DNA of 9,675 bases from Bacteroidales bacterium (GTDB lineage: Bacteria > Bacteroidota > Bacteroidia > Bacteroidales > UBA932), in assembly GCA_004555145.1 (NCBI GenBank), contig SFJB01000066.1, forward strand, positions 1 through 9,675, written 5' to 3'. A model generated the notes under the pieces. That model saw only the letters and a list, made by a program, of their open reading frames with translations. It was not told where the DNA came from and did not search any database. How positions within the stretch are numbered: the first letter of the stretch is position 1; each line of letters starts with the position of its first letter. Below, in pieces: positions 1 to 7,068 of this stretch. The translations under genes and the position numbers were made by a program.

Positions 1-866
1 CCGTATGGGGAAGGTTCTCCCGGCATCTGGTACTTGTAGGTTTCGAGGGTAGGACGCGGATTGCTCAGGGAATTGATGACCCAGAGCTCTTTGACCTCGC
101 TCATATCCCAGCGAATAGTCGCGAAATGCCTGGAATCCGGCGACCAGACGAGGTCTGACGGAAAGCTGCGTTCGGTGGTATCGCGCACGGTGTTGCCGGA
201 GTAACTGCTTGAGCAGTAAGCGAAGTCTGCCACACCGTCGGAAGTAAGCCTATGCTCCACCAGGGTGCTGTCTTTCGCATCCTTGGCTGCCTTGCGGAGG
301 TTGGTGGAATCCATATAGAAGATGTTGCTGTTCTTCATATACACGCCTATGGTGCCGTCCGGGGACACGCAAGCCCAGCGCGGATACCTGCTTTCCTCCT
401 TTTCCGTGCTCCAGCTCATCTCGCCGTCGGAGATACGATAGCGGAAACGGTACTCCTTCTTGTCGGAGCTCTTGAAATCGAACTTGAGATAACGCTCGTC
501 CTGGCGGTCTATGCTCACGCTCTTGAACGGGAGATGATCGGCATCATAAGGGTCGCGGGTAATCTCCGTCAGGCGCATCGCCAGCTTGTCATTGTCGAAA
601 ATTGCCGTCCTCGTGCCGTTTTTCGGATCCACGAGGTAGTAATTGCTTCCCTCGGAATCTGACCACTTGTATATGAAGCGGTCGCCGTCGCTGAACCACT
701 CGGGGCTTACCCTGGTGGAATAGAGCATTTTGGATACCCGGGCAGCGGAGAAGCGTTCCGCAAGCTCGTAGTTGGGCGTCGTCACCGGCGTCCCTTTGAC
801 GCCCCCGGCGAAGGCCGGAAGGCAGAGTGCTGACATCAGCAGCACGAGGACAAATTTTCCTTTCAT
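1..866 (-). CDS. S9 family peptidase (DPP-IV-like), N-terminal half, partial
   Basis: The reading frame is open from an ATG at 866-864 to the window edge (288 codons, no stop), so the C-terminal catalytic domain lies outside. Residues 1-20 form a signal peptide (basic MKGK, a hydrophobic stretch, cleavage likely after AFA), so the product is exported, probably to the periplasm. The rest reads as the eight-bladed beta-propeller of DPP-IV-like prolyl peptidases: NYELAERFS near residue 32, LYSTRVSPEW at 48-57, repeated YLVDP-, VSPDG- and WSPDS-type blade turns (WSPDS at 241-245), and YKYQMPGEPSPY near 277-288, which matches the family's propeller-to-catalytic approach. The family removes dipeptides or tripeptides from peptide N-termini, usually after proline. 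The DPP-IV Glu-Glu motif expected near residues 214-224 is replaced by a Ser-rich stretch, so specificity may differ. The start lies 5 nt after the SulP stop, so the two are probably co-transcribed. The catalytic Ser-Asp-His cannot be checked here. Confidence 0.88.
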   Translation of the reverse strand, partial: MKGKFVLVLLMSALCLPAFAGGVKGTPVTTPNYELAERFSAARVSKMLYSTRVSPEWFSDGDRFIYKWSDSEGSNYYLVDPKNGTRTAIFDNDKLAMRLTEITRDPYDADHLPFKSVSIDRQDERYLKFDFKSSDKKEYRFRYRISDGEMSWSTEKEESRYPRWACVSPDGTIGVYMKNSNIFYMDSTNLRKAAKDAKDSTLVEHRLTSDGVADFAYCSSSYSGNTVRDTTERSFPSDLVWSPDSRHFATIRWDMSEVKELWVINSLSNPRPTLETYKYQMPGEPSPY

Positions 867-871
867 TGCAG

Positions 872-2584
872 TTAATTATTATGTTCTGTCGCCTTTTTGT
901 CGGCATAATCATTTGCATACTCCAGGGCCGGGAAGATGTTCGGGAAGATGTTTTCCTTTCCGATGAGTTCATCTACACCCAGCTTGTGAAGCGAGGCCAT
1001 AACCTTGTCGGTAACTCCGGACAGCACCACTTTCACTCCTCTCTGGTTTGCCATATCTATGATGTTGCGCAGATTCTTGACGCCGGTCGAATCGATGAAC
1101 GGAACCTTGCGCATACGTATGATCCTGATATATGTCGCATCCTTCTTGCGGCGCTCGAACTGCTCGGAACGGCTGGCAAGGCCGAAGAAATACGGGCCGT
1201 TAATCTCGTAAACCTCCACTCCCTTGTGGATGTCCAGCATCTCCACGTCATCCTTTGCCGCAAGTTCGTCATCCTCCGTGGCGGCAAGCCTGTCCTGATC
1301 GAGAACTTCGATGGTGGAGCTCTGCATCATACGGCGGACGAACATTACAATTGCAAGAATCACACCTACCTCGATGCCGACGGTAAGATCCACGATTACG
1401 GTCAGGAAGAAGGTGATCAGGAGCACGGCCACATCCGGAGCATCACCCTTGAGCAGGTATTTGAAGCTGCGCCACTCGCTCATATTGAAGGCTACCACAA
1501 CCAGGATGGCGGCCAGGCAGGAGAGCGGGATATAGACGGCATAAGGCATAAGGAAGAGGTATATGAGCAGGAGTACCAAGGCGTGGATGATGCCGGCGAC
1601 TGAAGTACGGGCGCCATTGTTGATGCTGGCCATAGTCCTTGCAAGCGCACCTGTTGCCGGTATGCCGCCGAAGAGCGGGGTGATGATGTTGGCGATACCC
1701 TGACCGATGAGCTCGGTATTGGAGTCGTGCTGCTTTCCGGTGACACCGTCCGCAACCATAGCCGCAAGCAGGGACTCGATAGCGCAGAGTATGGCGATGG
1801 TGAAGGCCGGAGACACGAGGCTCTTGACGGTCTCGAAATCCATCTTCGGGGCGACAGGCTTAGGCATAGGGAGGCCTTGGGCGAGTTCCGGGAACTTGGA
1901 TCCTATGGTGGCGAATTCCACCCCGGCGAACTTGGTCAGGAGCACAGCCGCAGCCGTACCCACGACGAGCGCGATAAGCGAACCGGGAATCTTGCGGAAG
2001 CCCCACTTGTTCCAAAGGACAATCACGAGGAGGCAGCCCGCGCTTAAGGCGGTTTCCGTCCAGGAAATGTGGTCCAAATTCTGGAAATAGCATATCCACT
2101 CCGGGATAAAACCCGAAGGCACGGCCACATCGCTCATACCGAAGAAATCCTTCATCTGGGTGGAAAAGATGGTCAGGGCAATACCGCTGGTGAAGCCCAC
2201 CACAATCGGGTAAGGGATAAACTTGAACACGGCGCCCATCTTGCACAATCCCATAGCGATCAGGATTACGCCGGCCATGATGGTGGCAAGGGCAAGGCCG
2301 GAGATTCCGTACTGCGCCACGATGCCCGACACGATTACTATGAACGCGCCGGTGGGGCCGCCGATAAGGAAACGCGAGCCGCCGAAAATTGAAATGAGGA
2401 ATCCGGCAACTATTGCCGTAATGAGTCCCTGCTGAGGGGACACGCCGCTCGCTATACCGAAGGCAATTGCGAGAGGGAGGGCTATGATGCCGACAACGAC
2501 GCCGGCAATGAGATCGGAAACGAAACGTTCACGGCTGTATCTGCCCTTCTTGAATAGATGGAAAAATTTTGGGCTGAAAACCAT
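872..2584 (-). CDS. SulP (SLC26-type) anion transporter with C-terminal STAS domain
   Basis: This is a 570-residue inner-membrane secondary transporter, of usual length for bacterial SulP proteins. Residues 22-420 hold many hydrophobic segments with family signatures: LPLAIAFGIASGVSPQQG at 36-53, GPTGAF at 77-81 and around, AIESLLAAMVADG at 268-280, and a FGGIPATGALART stretch at 305-317 in the substrate-binding half. A cytoplasmic STAS domain occupies about 455-555 and keeps the FIDSTG loop at 496-501, the region that carries the phosphorylatable residue in anti-sigma antagonist STAS domains. Known bacterial SulP substrates include sulfate, bicarbonate (BicA) and C4-dicarboxylates (DauA), and the sequence alone does not decide among them. 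It lies 60 nt downstream of the lipoate ligase gene and has its own promoter-like sequence. The start at 2584 fits the first Lys/Arg-rich cytoplasmic segment (FFHLFKKGRYSRERF) that normally precedes TM1. Confidence 0.95.
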   Translation of the reverse strand: MVFSPKFFHLFKKGRYSRERFVSDLIAGVVVGIIALPLAIAFGIASGVSPQQGLITAIVAGFLISIFGGSRFLIGGPTGAFIVIVSGIVAQYGISGLALATIMAGVILIAMGLCKMGAVFKFIPYPIVVGFTSGIALTIFSTQMKDFFGMSDVAVPSGFIPEWICYFQNLDHISWTETALSAGCLLVIVLWNKWGFRKIPGSLIALVVGTAAAVLLTKFAGVEFATIGSKFPELAQGLPMPKPVAPKMDFETVKSLVSPAFTIAILCAIESLLAAMVADGVTGKQHDSNTELIGQGIANIITPLFGGIPATGALARTMASINNGARTSVAGIIHALVLLLIYLFLMPYAVYIPLSCLAAILVVVAFNMSEWRSFKYLLKGDAPDVAVLLITFFLTVIVDLTVGIEVGVILAIVMFVRRMMQSSTIEVLDQDRLAATEDDELAAKDDVEMLDIHKGVEVYEINGPYFFGLASRSEQFERRKKDATYIRIIRMRKVPFIDSTGVKNLRNIIDMANQRGVKVVLSGVTDKVMASLHKLGVDELIGKENIFPNIFPALEYANDYADKKATEHNN

Positions 2585-2608
2585 AATAAAACACTACTAA
2601 TAACCGTA

Positions 2609-2640
2609 CAAATATAGTGAAAAATATGATTAGCGCCCAA
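2609..2640 (-). promoter_or_regulatory. Putative Bacteroidota sigma-ABfr promoter for the SulP gene
   Basis: On the minus strand a perfect TAnnTTTG -7 box (TATATTTG, 2616-2609) lies 24 nt before the SulP ATG. A weak -33 element (TTGG at 2640-2637, or ATTG shifted by one) sits 20-21 nt further upstream, the usual Bacteroidota spacing. It overlaps the 60-nt gap after the lipoate ligase stop, so SulP and the S9 peptidase can be expressed independently of the upstream genes. The -33 match is partial. Confidence 0.55.
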
Positions 2641-2644
2641 TAGC

Positions 2645-3604
2645 CTAAATCGCGCCCAGAATGAGGGAGGCAAGTTCTTCTGCTTCAGTACGACTGAAGT
2701 AAAGTCCGCATTCGCGCTCTTCAAGGACCCCAAGCACCGCCCGGCGCTCGTATCTGATGCCCTTGAGGGCCGAGGCAAGTTCCTCTGCAGGACGGTCCCC
2801 GAGGAAATCTCCGGCGAAACGAATGTGCTCGATCAAGCCCTTGTCCAGGCCAAGATGCACTTCCACGGTGCCGCATGCAAGTTTGGCCTTGTGGCTCAGG
2901 TCAGTCTCACGAGAGTGTCCGTAAACCCAATCCCAGGTGGAGAACTTTTCCCCGGCAATCCTTCGGACCTGCTCCATACGCGCCTCGCCGAACTCAAGTT
3001 GCACATCGTTTCCGGCGAGGAGTTCCTGCAACTTCGCCTGCAGTTCGTCCAGACTCCGGAACTGCGGCAGGTAATCCTTGAGGTTGGCGACCCGGCTCTT
3101 GACCGAGGCCACGCCCTTCGCATCCATTTTCGACCCCGGCACGTCCAGGACTCTGGTAAGCGTATCAATATCCACATTGTACATCATGGTTCCATGCACT
3201 ATCTCCCTGTCCTTGAATACGCGTCTTGCGTATCCCGACACTTTCCTGCCCTCCACAAAGATGTCGTTGCGTCCGGTAAGCTCCGCCGGCACTCCCAGGG
3301 CGCGCAGGGCCTCCACAAAGGGTTCCGGAGTCACCTTCGGGCCAATGATGGTGTAGTTCATGTTCTGGAGGTCGTGGTACACCGCGCCGCCCCCTGTCAT
3401 CCTTCGGGCGAGGGTGATGCCGTTCTTCTCAAGATAGTCCAGGTTCACCTCGGAGTACGCGTTCTGGTTGAGACCTATGATGACTGCGGGACTGTTGCGC
3501 CAAAGATAGAAGAAAGGAGCGTCCGACGGATACTGCTCAAGGCAATACTCGTCGAACGCCATATTGAAGTAAGGGTCCGTCGAACTGTTGATGAGGTAAT
3601 TCAT
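2645..3604 (-). CDS. lplA: Lipoate--protein ligase A
   Basis: This is a 319-residue cytoplasmic enzyme that activates free lipoate with ATP and attaches it to the lysine of lipoyl domains (2-oxoacid dehydrogenase E2 subunits, glycine cleavage H protein). The N-terminus NYLINSSTDPYFNMAFDEY is typical. The lipoate-binding motif RRMTGGGAVYHD is at 67-78, GRNDIFVEGRKVSGYA at 111-126, and Lys131 in FKDREIVHGT matches the active-site lysine of the E. coli LplA KDRxxHHGT motif. KGVASVKSRVANL at 163-175 also matches LplA. A C-terminal accessory domain (about 235-319) is present, so this is the two-domain LplA form, not a LipB octanoyltransferase or a single-domain LplJ. It lies 21 nt downstream of the SIS gene and is probably in the same operon. 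Adjacent genes give no obvious lipoyl target. The start at 3604 gives the canonical first beta strand directly. Confidence 0.96.
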   Translation of the reverse strand: MNYLINSSTDPYFNMAFDEYCLEQYPSDAPFFYLWRNSPAVIIGLNQNAYSEVNLDYLEKNGITLARRMTGGGAVYHDLQNMNYTIIGPKVTPEPFVEALRALGVPAELTGRNDIFVEGRKVSGYARRVFKDREIVHGTMMYNVDIDTLTRVLDVPGSKMDAKGVASVKSRVANLKDYLPQFRSLDELQAKLQELLAGNDVQLEFGEARMEQVRRIAGEKFSTWDWVYGHSRETDLSHKAKLACGTVEVHLGLDKGLIEHIRFAGDFLGDRPAEELASALKGIRYERRAVLGVLEERECGLYFSRTEAEELASLILGAI

Positions 3605-3625
3605 TGTACAGGTCGCGGGCTTGTC

Positions 3626-4636
3626 CTACATTTCGTTACCCACCTTGCGGGCTCGCTCGGGCTTGTCGAGGTTGATGCCGTCACTGACTGCAACCTCCAC
3701 GAGCACGTTCCAGCCTGCGCAGAGGTTTACGTAGTTCTGAAGCTCCCCGGCATCCGGGGTGAGTATGGTCTTCTCGAACGGGGTCTGTCTGCTGTGGATT
3801 GCAACGGTATGCACGCCGGCTCCGCTGAGCACCGAGAGGAACTTGTCATACTCTTCCTCGATCGGGTCCACGATGAAGACTATGTCTCCCTCCTGCATTA
3901 CCTCCTCGATTCCGTGTACCGCGTAGGTTCCTTCGAGATAGTCGCTCTTGCGGCGGGTGATTTCATTGGTCTTGAGGGTGAGTTCTTCCGCCACGCCGTC
4001 ATTGAGGCCGCTGAAGTAAATGGTGTTTGCTCCCTTCACCCACTCGACGATTTGCGGGTCAACGGGCATGGTGAGCGCCTGCCCTATCTTCTCAGGCAAA
4101 CCTGCAAGGGCTGCACCGAAGTCCTTCCCGGCAAGGTTCCAGATGATGGAATCGCAGTAGAGTCCCTGCTCGACTACGCTCTTGGTGGCAGCCACAGCTT
4201 CCTCCCAGCCACATTGGAGCACGCTTCCGCGCACGCATTCCTGCTCTATAGGAGTATCAGGATTGGCGCTGAGAGAGAAAAGCTCCTTGTGTCCATCCGC
4301 TTTGAGCTTCTTTGCGAGAGTGAGGGCTTCCTTGGTCCTTCCGGAGTTGGAGTCCACGAGGACGGTATATGCACTGAGGTCATAGCCAAGAGCCTGGCGG
4401 GCTCCGTCGCATTGCACATTGAGCGAGAGGCCCCAGTTCATCGCCCTTCTGCGGGCGTTCTTGGCGGGCATTATGCGGGAAGAACCTTCTCCGGTGAAGA
4501 ACATCCTTCCTGTCCTCCTGAGTGAGTCTGCTACGTGTGCGGAGCACTGTGGATCGAACTTGCGGACAGTAGGGACGGTGCCCATCATCTCCTGTACCAG
4601 GTAGTACCTGGAGTACTTTTCATTTTCCAGATTCAT
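3626..4636 (-). CDS. SIS-domain sugar-phosphate isomerase-like protein (GlmS isomerase-type)
   Basis: This 336-residue protein has two tandem SIS domains (about 38-165 and 192-320), the arrangement of the GlmS isomerase half and of AgaS, FrlB and NagB-II-type enzymes. Visible sugar-phosphate motifs are TGEGSSR at 48-54 and SNSGRTKE at 96-103, followed by EEAVAATK at 145-152, which resembles the GlmS E-x-x-VA-[SA]-TK motif. The second domain has GTYAVHGIEEV (His241, in the place of the GlmS ELKHGP histidine), and the tail DKPERARKVG at 324-333 resembles the C-terminal DKPRNLAKSV loop of GlmS, which carries a catalytic lysine. There is no N-terminal glutamine amidotransferase domain, so it cannot be a complete GlmS. 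A ketose/aldose isomerase or amino-sugar phosphate deaminase role is an inference. It lies 9 nt after the DUF4954 gene and 21 nt before lplA. Confidence 0.85.
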   Translation of the reverse strand: MNLENEKYSRYYLVQEMMGTVPTVRKFDPQCSAHVADSLRRTGRMFFTGEGSSRIMPAKNARRRAMNWGLSLNVQCDGARQALGYDLSAYTVLVDSNSGRTKEALTLAKKLKADGHKELFSLSANPDTPIEQECVRGSVLQCGWEEAVAATKSVVEQGLYCDSIIWNLAGKDFGAALAGLPEKIGQALTMPVDPQIVEWVKGANTIYFSGLNDGVAEELTLKTNEITRRKSDYLEGTYAVHGIEEVMQEGDIVFIVDPIEEEYDKFLSVLSGAGVHTVAIHSRQTPFEKTILTPDAGELQNYVNLCAGWNVLVEVAVSDGINLDKPERARKVGNEM

Positions 4637-4645
4637 AGTATAGTG

Positions 4646-6853
4646 TTATTTTAATTTTTCAATCAATGCATCCAGGGTTGCGGATTCCTCTTCGGCCTCG
4701 CGCCGTACCTGCTTCACAAAGTCATTGTCCTCTATGGAGCCTATGGCGGCGAGCATCTCCTCCTCGCAGCGGTAGGTTGCGCGGCGGAACGGATTTTCGT
4801 AGTCCTTCAGGCGGGTAAGATATACCTGGTCGGAGATGAGCCGGGACACCATCCTTTCATCCTCTATGGCCTTGAGCCAATCCTCGCGCTCCAGTCTGTC
4901 CTTGCCGTAAAGGGCGGCGAGACACTGCACCGAGTGCGCCAGCTTTTCCTGGCGGTAGCCTTCCCATATTTCGTCATAGCGCGCGTGTATGGCATCCCAG
5001 TCGGAGAGCTTCCCGGATGCGATATCAGCACGGAGAGCATCCACCTCGCTGCGCTGCATCAACTGTCCGCCAAGGTTTACCCACTCGCTCACGCGTTCCT
5101 TCGCGGATAGCTCGCCGAGTCTGTCGAAGTTGGCTTCCGGGCAGGAGGCAAAGTACTTCAGCACATTGCCGACCGCGTAGTGCACCAGCATCTCGCCATA
5201 AGCCTTGTAGGCTTCGAACGGCTTGCGTATGAGCACTTTGCGCCTGGTTTTCTCCACATTCTCGCCCAGTACTTCCAGGGCATCGACCACATCCTTGGGA
5301 CCTTCGAGCAGAGCCTTGCCCTTCCTGATGAGCTCTTCGTCGGAGCACTTGCAAGGGCACTCGCCGGCTGCGCGCATCGCCGCCTTCGCCGTCCAGAGCG
5401 CAAGGAGCTCGCGAGCTTCGAGCACTTCCTCCATGCTGTCCGGGGCGTAAGTGTCAAATTCTATATTCTGGACCTTGGTGATGCGCTTGTCACGGGTCTG
5501 ATACTTCCAGTTGTTACGCGCGAGGGCGTACATATTGTGCATCCACCAGAATGCCGGCATAATCTCAAGGCGGCCTTCGGCCTCGTTGTTGCTGACCATA
5601 CTGAACGGCAGCCTCACGTGCATCTCGGCAGGGTATGCACCCTTGGTGAGCAGGGTGAAGGAGGCGAAGACCGAAGAGTGTTTGATGGAGGCACAAAGGC
5701 CCGGCCAGAATCCCCTACCCGCGACAACTTCATTGTCATTGGAACGGGAATTGTGATTGGAGCCTATGGTAGCGCCGGCAGCCAGGTTGCTCTGGCCCTG
5801 AAGGCAGGAGGCTACGAGGAAGGAATTGTTGTGGTGCTGCTCGTGGGCCGGGAAAATGAGGTTGTTGAGAACCTCGCAGCAGGATATGGTGCTGTTGTCG
5901 CCGAGCACGGAGTCAATCACCCGCGCGCCGTATTTGAGGTTGCAGTTGGTGCCGACCACGAACTTGACGGCGGTGCATCCATAGAATATACGGCAGCCGT
6001 AACCCACGATTCCGTTGACCAGAATCACGTTCTCTCCAATCTGGGACGGCTCCTTCTCGGACGAGTTGATGGTTATGTTCTTGAGCTTGCTTGCGCCCTT
6101 GATGTAGCAGCACGGGCCTATCTTCACATCCTTGATGATTTGGGAAGTCTTGATCACACAACCGTCGCCTATGGTACCGTAGTAGCCGCGCCTGTGGTCC
6201 TGCTTGGCCTGGGTCATCTCCTCGAGGCGGCGCTGCAGCGCGCTGTCGTCGCGATACCTGGCCCAGAGATACGCGTCTGCCGTGATCATACCGTCAAAAG
6301 GGTAGATGCTGCGGCAGCCGGTCTCGTTCATCACCTGGAGCTTTACTCGCACTCCTTCCTCCTCCCCGTCCTTTATGACTCCGTTGCCGAATTTGGCGTG
6401 GTTAGTGGTACACATTTCCTGGATGTTGAAGAGCATACAGCGGTCGCCTATTATGTAGTGGCTCAGGTAGTGTACGTCGTGGATGGCGCAATCGTCACCT
6501 ATATCGCAGGAGTGGATGGAGGAGTTTGTGATGCCTATAGGCAGACGCAGGTCGTGGAACTGAAGTCCGTTGTCGGACACGCGGCCGATGCGCACCGTGC
6601 CGTAGAAATTGTTGTTCTTGAGCAGACGGGGCACGAACTCATCGGTGACCCAGATTGTGTCCCAGCTGGATGCGGTGTTGTCATTCTTTACCAGGCGCTC
6701 AATCTCGTCACTGGTCAGATGACGCCAACCGCCCTTGGGACGCTTGACCTGTTCATTGCGGATATAGTATTTATCCTTTCCCTCCGGCAGGAACGAAGAG
6801 TCGATCCAGCCGTTGACGAGTTTCTCCGGTGGCAGCACGGTAACTTTTTCCAT
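4646..6853 (-). CDS. DUF4954 family protein with left-handed beta-helix
   Basis: This is a 735-residue protein with no signal peptide or membrane segment, so it is probably cytoplasmic. It matches the large Bacteroidota/spirochaete family DUF4954, whose function is unknown. Hexapeptide-type [LIV]-G-x-x-x repeats typical of a left-handed parallel beta-helix (LpxA/GlmU-type fold) run over about 80-145 (SCDIGDDCAIHDV, YIIGDRCMLFNI) and 226-420 (GTIGDGCVIKTS, VKIGPCCYIKGA, QIGENVILVNGIVGYGC). A His/Asn-rich conserved block follows, with AHEQHHNNSFLVAS near 336-349 and ATIGSNHNSRSND at 361-373. MPAFWWMHNMYALARNNW at 432-449 is another striking block. About 470-735 is predicted helical and charged. 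The family resembles sugar-nucleotide acyl/acetyltransferases in fold only. The tight pairing with a SIS-domain gene suggests a link to amino-sugar or sugar-phosphate metabolism. The start at 6853 lies 26 nt after a promoter-like box. Confidence 0.88.
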   Translation of the reverse strand: MEKVTVLPPEKLVNGWIDSSFLPEGKDKYYIRNEQVKRPKGGWRHLTSDEIERLVKNDNTASSWDTIWVTDEFVPRLLKNNNFYGTVRIGRVSDNGLQFHDLRLPIGITNSSIHSCDIGDDCAIHDVHYLSHYIIGDRCMLFNIQEMCTTNHAKFGNGVIKDGEEEGVRVKLQVMNETGCRSIYPFDGMITADAYLWARYRDDSALQRRLEEMTQAKQDHRRGYYGTIGDGCVIKTSQIIKDVKIGPCCYIKGASKLKNITINSSEKEPSQIGENVILVNGIVGYGCRIFYGCTAVKFVVGTNCNLKYGARVIDSVLGDNSTISCCEVLNNLIFPAHEQHHNNSFLVASCLQGQSNLAAGATIGSNHNSRSNDNEVVAGRGFWPGLCASIKHSSVFASFTLLTKGAYPAEMHVRLPFSMVSNNEAEGRLEIMPAFWWMHNMYALARNNWKYQTRDKRITKVQNIEFDTYAPDSMEEVLEARELLALWTAKAAMRAAGECPCKCSDEELIRKGKALLEGPKDVVDALEVLGENVEKTRRKVLIRKPFEAYKAYGEMLVHYAVGNVLKYFASCPEANFDRLGELSAKERVSEWVNLGGQLMQRSEVDALRADIASGKLSDWDAIHARYDEIWEGYRQEKLAHSVQCLAALYGKDRLEREDWLKAIEDERMVSRLISDQVYLTRLKDYENPFRRATYRCEEEMLAAIGSIEDNDFVKQVRREAEEESATLDALIEKLK

Positions 6854-6879
6854 AGTACTGATTTCTTGAAGTTAACTCG

Positions 6880-6911
6880 CAAATATAAATATATTCACTT
6901 GAAAAGGCAAG
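6880..6911 (-). promoter_or_regulatory. Putative Bacteroidota sigma-ABfr promoter for the DUF4954 operon
   Basis: On the minus strand a perfect TAnnTTTG -7 box (TATATTTG, 6887-6880) ends 26 nt before the DUF4954 ATG. A CTTG at 6911-6908 (three of four bases of the TTTG -33 box) is separated from it by 20 nt. It lies in a locally A+T-rich stretch just after the G+C-rich segment. It would give a leader of roughly 20 nt and is the natural promoter for DUF4954, SIS and lplA. Confidence 0.6.
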
Positions 6912-6979
6912 GGGCGGACGGGCAGCTATCCATACTGGGGTTCCACCCCAAACCCTGGCGCTGCGCGAAGCCATCGCAC

Positions 6980-7021
6980 AAAAACCAGCCCTGCTTTCGC
7001 TCCGCGACCGCCCCGAGGGCT
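6980..7021 (-). terminator. Possible intrinsic terminator after the PorV-like gene
   Basis: Read on the minus strand, a stem AGCCCT (7021-7016) / AGGGCT (6992-6987) encloses a nested TCGC/GCGA stem with a GGA loop. After two bases (GG) it is followed by five T residues (6984-6980). It lies about 47 nt after the stop of the PorV-like gene. The asymmetric internal loop makes the stem imperfect, so the call is tentative. Confidence 0.45.
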
Positions 7022-7068
7022 ACGCGCTCCTGCTCCGGACCTGCAACCCGAGAATGCGCTGCCGGGAA

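Larger units (their letters stand above)
6854..7068 (-). other. Intergenic region: G+C-rich hairpin-rich segment plus promoter
   Basis: These 215 nt separate the T9SS module from the DUF4954 operon. The part nearest the operon (6854-6900) is A+T-rich and holds the promoter. The part from about 6901 to 7068 is unusually G+C-rich for a spacer (41 of 60 bases in 6961-7020) and contains three consecutive inverted repeats: 6936-6950 (TGGGGT/ACCCCA, loop 3), 6956-6973 (TGGC/GCCA) and 6987-7021 (AGCCCT/AGGGCT around a nested TCGC/GCGA). On the minus strand the first stem and the nested stem both have a GGA triloop. I find no convincing gene here. It could be a dispersed repeat, a structured RNA or an extended terminator region. 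Confidence 0.6.

Noticed and set aside
827..1603. A 258-codon plus-strand open frame opposite the 3' part of SulP
   Set aside because: It overlaps the STAS domain coding region in antisense and shows no motif or ribosome-binding context.
2825..4525. A 566-codon open frame on the plus strand across the lplA and SIS genes
   Set aside because: It is antisense to two well-supported enzymes, spans their intergenic gap, and its translation resembles no known protein.
6936..6950. The TGGGGT/ACCCCA hairpin as a stand-alone intrinsic terminator
   Set aside because: The stem is perfect but no T run follows it in either direction. The stem at 6987-7021 followed by five T residues on the minus strand is the better candidate.
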